Assembly (NCBI GenBank): GCA_000711775.1
Contig: ARYC01003412.1
Coordinates: 1 to 64,000 of the forward strand
Direction: 5' to 3'
DNA length: 64,000 nucleotides
From: Oxytricha trifallax
Taxonomy: Eukaryota > Ciliophora > Spirotrichea > Sporadotrichida > Oxytrichidae
Within the stretch, counting starts at the first letter, position 1. Each line of letters opens with the position of its first letter. Under the pieces are notes generated by a model. It was given only the letters and a program-made list of their open reading frames with translations. It did no database searches and had not been told where the DNA came from. A program made the translations under genes and the position numbers. Positions 57,590-64,000 of the stretch are shown here, piece by piece.

Positions 57590-59640
57590 AATATGGCTTA
57601 TCTAAACCATAAATATTTTATAATAATTATTGGTTTGTTTCAACTTGTCTTATCTTTTTTTAATCCTTATCATTCGAGTTTCTATTTGTGTTAAATTTGC
57701 TTCCTTCCATTGATATATTTCTTATTAGGCACTTTCTGAGTGTTTTCTAAATACCATTCCTTCAGTCTCTAGATTTCCTTGATGGAGGAGGCAAGAGAAA
57801 TCTATGATTTTAATATAATGCTATTTTAATTGTTATAAGATCTTCATCTACTTATTAGTCAGCAAAAAAATCAAAACTTAGGCTACAATTATTAATTGCT
57901 CTTATGAACTCGAAGTTTATTGCTTGATATTATTCCTTATCCTGGAATAGTCAAAGTAAGAATTTTATGATTGACAAGCAGATAAAAATGTTTAAAATTC
58001 TGTTCTTGCTGAGCATATAAATAATATTTAATGATATGAAGCTGCTGTGTTTAAGAATACTTAAAAATTAAAATAATTTTAATCTTAAATTTGAATGATA
58101 CAGTCTTAGAAGAGAGATTCAGAGCAAATTTAAGCTGCAAATATAAAATTCAATAAAAATTTTATTTTTCTTTTAATTTTTTGGCTTATAATCTCAATTT
58201 GACTTAATAAATTTAGACATCATTTGGTCATTTTTATGATCGCTTCCACAAAATTTGCATTAATCTCTTTGGCAACTTTTAATTTATTTTTATATTGATA
58301 ATGATTTTAAAACCTAGAAAATTAAGATTTTTCGTTTCATTTTTCGCATTTTTTATATCAAGCAAGTAAGTGTCAAGTTTAACTTTCAACAGATTTGGAG
58401 GTGTATGTACATTTCTACGTCTTTTCAATCTATTTTGATAATCTACTTAATTTTTGGATGTTTTGAGTGAATATAGAGTTCAATATGTTTTTTTACCATA
58501 CATTATTATTTTTGCCTTACATTCCTTAGTTACAGTATACATATTCAAACAACTATTTTCATATAAACCAGTTACATCTCCTTTTTACCGTTATTTTTAA
58601 TATAGAAAAACCTATATTTATTATTTTAAAGGTTTTAATTTTTCTTATTATTTTCAAAATGAGCTAGCTTGAATTGTTTGATATGCATAAGATCTTTCAT
58701 ATCAATCAATCACGGTGATATCTATAAATCATATCTGAATTAGCTTCCTATATCCTCTCATTGTAACTTCAAATAACAACCGTTTCATAATCTTTTTCAA
58801 TCTTTACCATCCTTAACATCTTATTATTCTTTTTGTTGATATTACAGTAATCTTCATGATCTGATCCAAGCTCGGCATCTACATCTATTAAATGTCTCAT
58901 TTACATTCCTATTTGTTCTATTACTCTGCGACTTCCCTTAAATTCTTTATTATTTATCTGTGTCGTATTAATCTAAAGTTAGAAACATTTTTACCACTAG
59001 ATATTACTTAGTTAGATAAATAGATTTTAGGAATGGAAGAAAATATGATTTATTTGTTTATATTGCTTGAAAGCAATTTATTTATAAGCAAGAAACTGTT
59101 CCTAAAGTTGTTTTGAAGTACCTAGCATTTTTATTTATTTTTTCTGGTCAAATTATTTAAATCATAAACTTTTTTTAGTTCTTTTCATGCTTATCATAAT
59201 CACCATCGCGTTTAGAATTGTTTTAATAACTTTATTCTCTCACAATGGTAGTCTTTTTAATGTTTTTTTGACAATATTCTCATTATATGTTTTCAATAGC
59301 ATCACTATAGCCTTTGGTGAATTCGCCACCATCACATTTAAATTTTATGATCGTAATCTTCCTCGCTGCAATCAAAATCAGGAGGTGTAATTTTGAAATC
59401 TAAGATTTTTTTAAATATTCTCTTTCGAAAATATTTACTCATGAATTATCCTAGATATTGCTAATATCTGTTATAAATGCTAAAGTCTGCCTTTTTCTCA
59501 TGTTTGATGGTAACTTAAATTGATACGAAATTCCTAATGAATCAGAAGTTTGTTAATATGGATTCTCCATGATTCTTATAAATATCGTACGCCTAAGAAT
59601 TTTTGAAACTGTTCCAGAGGAAGATTGAAGAACAAAACGA
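57590..59640 (-). pseudogene. Long minus-strand gene, broken, unknown protein
   Basis: From right to left the minus strand has a series of strongly protein-like frames: AYDIYKNHGESILTNF, in-frame TGA, then VTIKHEKKADFSIYNRYQQY and FKITPPDFDCSEEDYDHKI (59640-59335), KCDGGEFTKGYSDAIENIQ with a further TGA, NKEFKGSRRVIEQIGMQMRH and LIDVDAELGSDHEDYCNINK, KMLRMVKIEKDYETVVI and TGA 58769, SYNERIQEANSDMIYRYHRD (to 58713), and finally LLHQGNLETEGMVFRKHSES with QQEIYQWKEANLTQIETRMI (57815-57600). The acidic, balanced composition argues for a real gene of 500 or more residues that is decayed or IES-interrupted. No domain was recognised. Confidence 0.5.
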
Positions 59641-60577
59641 AGTAATAATCAAACATTCATTGAATAAATGTAAAGTAAAATAATTACATATATAAAACTT
59701 AAAAACATTTAGATCACTTACACTAAGGAGCTTTCCTTCAAAATATATCATCACTCCTATAAATAATTTTAGTTAAAGAATCAAAACATCAGATTAAATT
59801 CCTCACAAACATAAATATTATAGCCGCATGTAAATTACAAAGCTGAATATTTATTTAGAAAATGAAATTCGATTTCTTTTCTTGTATTTCATATTTAAAT
59901 TATCGATTTTAAATGCATCTGCTTCCATCAATTAATATAAGAATTTGTATATTAGAACAGTTAGATTAGGTAACCAATCTGCTGGTTTAAATTTAGTCTT
60001 CAGTCATGAATCTTGTTTGAAGTTTAAATCATTTCTAGCACTTACCAAAAAAAGCAATAGCAATATTTATTTATTTATTTGCTTAAAGTTACTTTAAATT
60101 TTATAGATAATCTTTAATAAACAGTTTAATGGTAGTTGCAATTACCTTATTCACAAATAATTGAATAGAAATATAAGATTTATTATAAATTTATTAGATA
60201 TTTGATTTGTCATTAAAATTTAGACAAAACTATACTGAAAATAAAACAGTGATTTGACTCTCATTTGAATTTTAAAGAATAGGCGCGTAATATACTTCTT
60301 TTCATTTTTGATTGTTTTCTAAAGAGACTTTAGTTTCTTAAGTCTGTATCATTTAATTATTCTAATATTTCATAACTATACTATAAAAATTGCATATAAA
60401 ATTTAAAGATATATCTTTTCGACAATAATCACTTTTTCCTATTTAAACAATGAAAAAGTCATAATTTTTACTTTTAAAGTATATTTCTCATTACTTTGTA
60501 CAGTGTTTCATTATATTAATATTTTGGCCGACCAAAAATTATCTCTAAAACTACAAATCCCTTGAAATCCTTAGACA
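59641..60577. other. AT-rich DNA, nothing supported
   Basis: No gene-like composition or repeat structure. ATTTATTTATTTATTT tract at about 60065-60080. Confidence 0.4.
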
Positions 60578-60715
60578 TCAAATTTTAATGAAAAGTTTAA
60601 ATTTATGTGTTATGAAGCTTTTCACGATTATATAGATATGTTCTCTGTCATTCTCAATAACTTCTAAAAATTCACCAAATTTGAGGATTTTAAAAAGGGT
60701 TTTCTTTGTACTCAT
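60578..60715 (-). CDS. Protein-kinase-like segment (N-lobe)
   Basis: ATG at 60713-60715 to TGA 60578-60580. The peptide includes LFKILKFGEFLEVIENDREH followed by IYIIVKSF, which resembles the beta4-beta5 region of Ser/Thr kinases (y-E-V-(I/F)-E-(N/D)-D...(I)-Y-I-V-M-E). It is open upstream to about 60765. This would be one segment of a split kinase gene. The identity is inference from pattern. Confidence 0.4.
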   Translation of the reverse strand: MSTKKTLFKILKFGEFLEVIENDREHIYIIVKSFITHKFKLFIKI

Positions 60716-60779
60716 TTTTCTGGACGAATCCAAAACACATTAATTCGCTGCAAGTCAGGTATTTTTGGCTTAAATGACG

Positions 60780-61759
60780 AATGTTTATTGAATTTTTATT
60801 GGCTTGCGCTTACTTTTTATACTATATTAGGATTCGAAGGATTATTTACTTTTAATAAAATAAATATTCCCAATTTTTGTTACTTAAATTTTGAGATTTA
60901 ATACCATTAAATGCATTTATCTATAAATTATATAAATAAATGATAAACTCTACTAAAGAAAGCTTAAAATTTATGATTAATAAAAGAAAAGTATAAATCT
61001 TAATACTTACTATTATAATCTAAATTTTTTTAAAAGGAAAAAGTTATCAACCTCTTAATCCTTCCTAAAGTTGATAATTGCTTTCCTTGTTTATTTTTAA
61101 AAAACAGTTTAGTTATTTCCTCTTACATTAATTGATAAATATTAACTTTTGACACATAAAAAATTATTGAAAAAATAATATTTGGAAAATTCTTATTTAC
61201 TTAATCTATTCAATCCAATAACAATGAAACCTTCAATGAACAATCAAAAGAATCTACTTAATCCATGACAACTAATAATGCAAGTCCATTAAAGTTCAAA
61301 CTTATATCAAAAGACATTTTATATATGAAACACATATTGTTTTAGAATGTTGATGCTCTGTATAGAACAAAATTCTTACAAATAATTATTTGTAAAATCT
61401 ATAATTATTTACATCGGTTCTAAACTCATATTAAAAATTGATTTAACATATCTACTACGAAAAACTTTAGAAATAGACTACCATGATGCACTTACTCAAT
61501 TCTTTTATATGAAAGTTACATTTATTTTTATCATCACCAGCGTCTTTTAATTATTTTTAAATAAAATAAAGAATAAACTTGAAAACTATAAACTAATTTT
61601 TTTAGATAATTTTAATTACGATATTACAACTAATCTTTCATTTCATTATGATCATCATTATCAGTACCATAAGTACTGTAGTCTTTTTATTTATAAAATG
61701 TTTTGAATGAATTTAAATTAAATGCACTTTGCAGTATTTATATAAGGATATGTATACAA
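60780..61759. other. AT-rich DNA, nothing supported
   Basis: No credible gene, RNA or repeat. Confidence 0.4.
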
Positions 61760-62035
61760 TCAACTTTGGAATAATTGTATGATGAAACAAGTCCTTTCAC
61801 TAACCTACCCAGACTTAAAGGCTAATGTATAATTTTCTTTAATTCCATGATCTTGGGCTTCCTGTTTTTCCTATAATATCATATATATCTTATATTAATT
61901 CGTATTTAAATTGTGGGTAAATAAATACTCATTTAGTACTTTATGTCTGTCTATGATTGCATTTACTTACTTTAAGATCAATGTTTTTTGACGATTCAAT
62001 TAGTTCACAAGTTTTATTGCGTCAATCTTAAGCAT
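61760..62035 (-). CDS. Unknown 91-residue helical protein or segment
   Basis: ATG at 62033-62035 to TGA 61760-61762, uninterrupted. The product is helical and charged (MLKIDAIKLVNQLNRQKTLI, VNAIIDRHKVLNEYLFTHNL, LQEKQEAQDHGIKENYTLAF, SGQVSERTCFIIQLFQS). Composition is well above background. No family is recognised. Another minus-strand patch with similar quality lies at about 62240-62420 (NIPDSLNQQLSEEEQTGKQC) and may belong to the same gene. Confidence 0.5.
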
Positions 62036-62239
62036 ACTATTCATGTTATTTTAAAGCTTTTTATTTATCATACAATAAGATATTTATTTAGATTTATCTA
62101 TATTCCTGGCAGTTTCAAGTTAATAAGTTCTATTAAATTTTATATAAAAAAATTATACAAATCATATTTCTCAGAGAAAATGATTTTATAATTATAATAA
62201 TTTGTTCATGAAATCCTTAAATGTTACATTTGAATCTTT

Positions 62240-62420
62240 CACCTACACTTCTAATAGTTGCACTGTTTCCCTGTCTATTCTTCTTCACTAAGCTATTAAT
62301 TAAGTGAATCAGGGATGTTCTAGTTGCTACTGTAAGGTACCTTGGTTAAATAAAGGTGCAAGTTTATTGAGAAAGAAGGTATTGATTGATTGCTTTGGGG
62401 AAATATTACTTTAATTCTTG
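62240..62420 (-). CDS. Minus-strand coding-like island
   Basis: Reads LTRIKVIFPQSNQSIPSFSI and YSSNQNIPDSLNQQLSEEEQ up to TGA near 62238. Higher GC than its surroundings. Probably a gene segment. Function unknown. Confidence 0.35.
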
Positions 62421-62424
62421 TGAG

Positions 62425-63180
62425 AAGGATTTAAATAAGTTTAGTAAATGTAACTGTAATAAATTATTTAATTAAATTATAGTAAAAAATAATAAAAAAA
62501 TAGAAAATATAATCTTCTGATTACAAAAATGATTCTTAATATTGCATAGTAATTGATAATTATTTTTATATTCTAACTATATATTGTAATTAAACTGATT
62601 ATAGTAAAATCTATGCAGCTGTCAATAATCAATAATTATTATTATATATAATTATATTTATTTATATAAAAGAAACTACATTGTATATGAGCATAAAAAA
62701 TTCAATCTTTATAATATTCACTCATAGAATTTATTTCTTTAACCAAGATTTTCAGAGAATGATTGACTTTATTATTTGTTTTTAGGCAATTTAATAGCCC
62801 CTTAATAGAAATAAATACTGTTATTTTATGAATTGTTTATGTAGCTAATTGTTTCCACATTTGTTTATTTCTTTTATTTAAAATATATTATTCATTAACT
62901 GACCAATTTGTTTCAAAAATAATTTAGCGAATAAATTATTATAACTTCAGATATATTGGCGTTATTGTAAGAAAGAATAGAATTGTAGATATCATTAGAT
63001 ATTATCATCAATTTTTAATTATCTCAAAGAGAATGAAATTAAGAATATAGTAATTAATTGTCAATTCTAGTTATGTAGACTTGGTTCTTTTTACTATCGT
63101 TATTGTAAATATTAACCAAATGCATATCATATCTTACTCAAAGTTATTAAATTTATATAATTAGAATTATCTTAATCCCA
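62425..63180. other. AT-rich DNA, nothing supported
   Basis: No gene-like composition or repeat seen. Confidence 0.4.
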
Positions 63181-63419
63181 ATAATATTATAAAATTTAAT
63201 AGTTATAATGTAAGCAACAACTTTAGTTTGAGCAAGAGCATTACAGAAAATTAATTTAAATTTTTATTCATAATGCCTTGAATAAAAAATTTAAGAATCA
63301 GATTTTGAGAATATTATAGTGACAATTGTGCCTGATTCAAGTATAAATCTTAAACATGTTTCTTAATTTTAGCTCTTTGGTAAAAAAATGAGATAAAATT
63401 AAATTATTTTATATATAGA

Positions 63420-63718
63420 TTTGATGGAGGTAAGTTGAAAATTCCCAGAAGATAGAATCTATAATGCTGCGAAGAGACGATGTTCTAGGCTTCCTTCGAG
63501 GTATTCAAACGCAAACATTATATTAATTCAAATTTTCTAAATATCTCCATATTTTTATCATAAGCTTTAATATTTATGGATGATGAAACAGTTTTCTAGT
63601 TTTCTTGGATAACTACTCTTTTGAATTTTATATTTAATATAATTTTAATTAATTCACAAACTAGCTCTTTTTTATCCCATTCTACATCATCCACCTCGAA
63701 CTCTAAATATTATTTTCA
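63420..63718 (-). CDS. Protein-kinase-like segment
   Basis: From about 63715 leftwards the minus strand reads EFEVDDVEWDKKELVCELIK, VIQENQKTVSSSINIKAYDK and NMEIFRKFE. A second frame then continues with MFAFEYLEGSLEHRLFAALQ (near 63500-63440). The last block resembles the kinase hinge (f-E-Y-L-e-G-S-L-e-x-R-L-f), and the preceding one could be the alphaC region. The frame change between them (about 63510) may mark an MDS junction or an indel. The open frame itself continues to about 63180, but with lower quality. Confidence 0.4.
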
Positions 63719-64000
63719 TATAATTTCAAAAAAAAAAGCAAAAATAAACTATCTTAATTTAAACTTCCATTTCAATATAATTATGAAAAATAAGTGAAAA
63801 TACTTATTTTTGAATGTAAATCTAATCAGCTTAACAGAATACTTTTTATAATAATCAAAATAAGAATTATAAGAACGTTACTTAGTTTCACAACTCTTCT
63901 TAAGATAATCGGACATTTTCTACTTGATTTCGTTGATTCTATCTTCTGTTCAGTTCTACTGCGAGTTGTCTGTCTGGTGCTACACCGGCTCTTAACTGGA
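63719..64000. other. Window edge, no supported gene
   Basis: AT-rich to about 63870, then a higher-GC stretch to the end (for example GGTGCTACACCGGCTCTTAAC) that may be the edge of a further coding segment outside the window. Confidence 0.3.

Noticed and set aside
23777..59640. TGA as a sense codon for tryptophan (all three stops reassigned)
   Set aside because: Trp fits several in-frame TGA positions by eye, but transposon genes here use TGG for every Trp and end in TGA, and TGA in TBE2 sits at Arg and Lys positions of TBE1. My frame choices in AT-rich DNA are also not reliable enough for this claim.

Overview
The window looks like a piece of the germline (micronuclear) genome of a spirotrich ciliate of the Oxytricha/Sterkiella type. 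The DNA is very AT-rich, and proteins only become readable when TAA and TAG are read as glutamine and TGA as the only stop. Two transposons end in C4A4 telomere-like repeats with flanking A-N-T target sites, which is the hallmark of the Telomere-Bearing Elements (TBEs) of stichotrichs. Coding information occurs as short, higher-GC islands on both strands separated by long AT-rich stretches. That is what macronuclear-destined segments and decayed germline genes among eliminated DNA look like. With a single stop codon in AT-rich DNA, open frames of 100 or more codons arise by chance, so unrecognised frames here rest mainly on amino-acid composition and carry modest confidence.

Layout. 1-2.9 kb: a foldback MITE and an acidic coding island. 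2.9-7.0 kb: TBE copy 1, with zinc-finger/kinase, 22-kDa and DDE transposase genes. 7-11.9 kb: AT-rich DNA with several coding islands. 11.9-16.4 kb: a compact, less AT-rich block of at least four unrecognised frames. 16.4-21.5 kb: TBE copy 2, inserted into the last of those frames and itself carrying a 1.1-kb foldback element and a 65-bp hairpin. 24.2-25.3 kb (minus): a decayed MT-A70 methyltransferase gene and a neighbouring coding segment. 26-36 kb: AT-rich DNA with scattered islands, one kinase-like. 36.7-41.8 kb: MITEs of two families. 42.2-44.1 kb: long plus-strand frames. 44.3-46.6 kb: a LINE reverse-transcriptase relic split by a MITE. 46.9-51.5 kb: further coding-like islands. 53.1-53.7 kb (minus): an open 179-codon frame. 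53.76-55.89 kb: a 2.1-kb element with nearly perfect 307-bp terminal inverted repeats, TA flanks, internal GTAC-type repeats and one gene with a Rep-like superfamily-3 helicase domain. 56.3-63.7 kb: minus-strand coding islands, including a tandem gene pair and kinase-like fragments.

How parts work together. The TBE genes form a transposition unit of the kind known to serve DNA elimination in Oxytricha, but both copies here are damaged and copy 2 has lost the acidic third catalytic residue of its transposase. Nesting gives relative ages: unknown multi-ORF block, then TBE2, then the foldback and hairpin inside it. The Rep-like element has almost identical ends and so looks young, although its gene has two frame breaks. 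It is the best candidate here for a little-described system: a replication-initiator-type helicase mobilised as an inverted-repeat, TA-flanked germline element.
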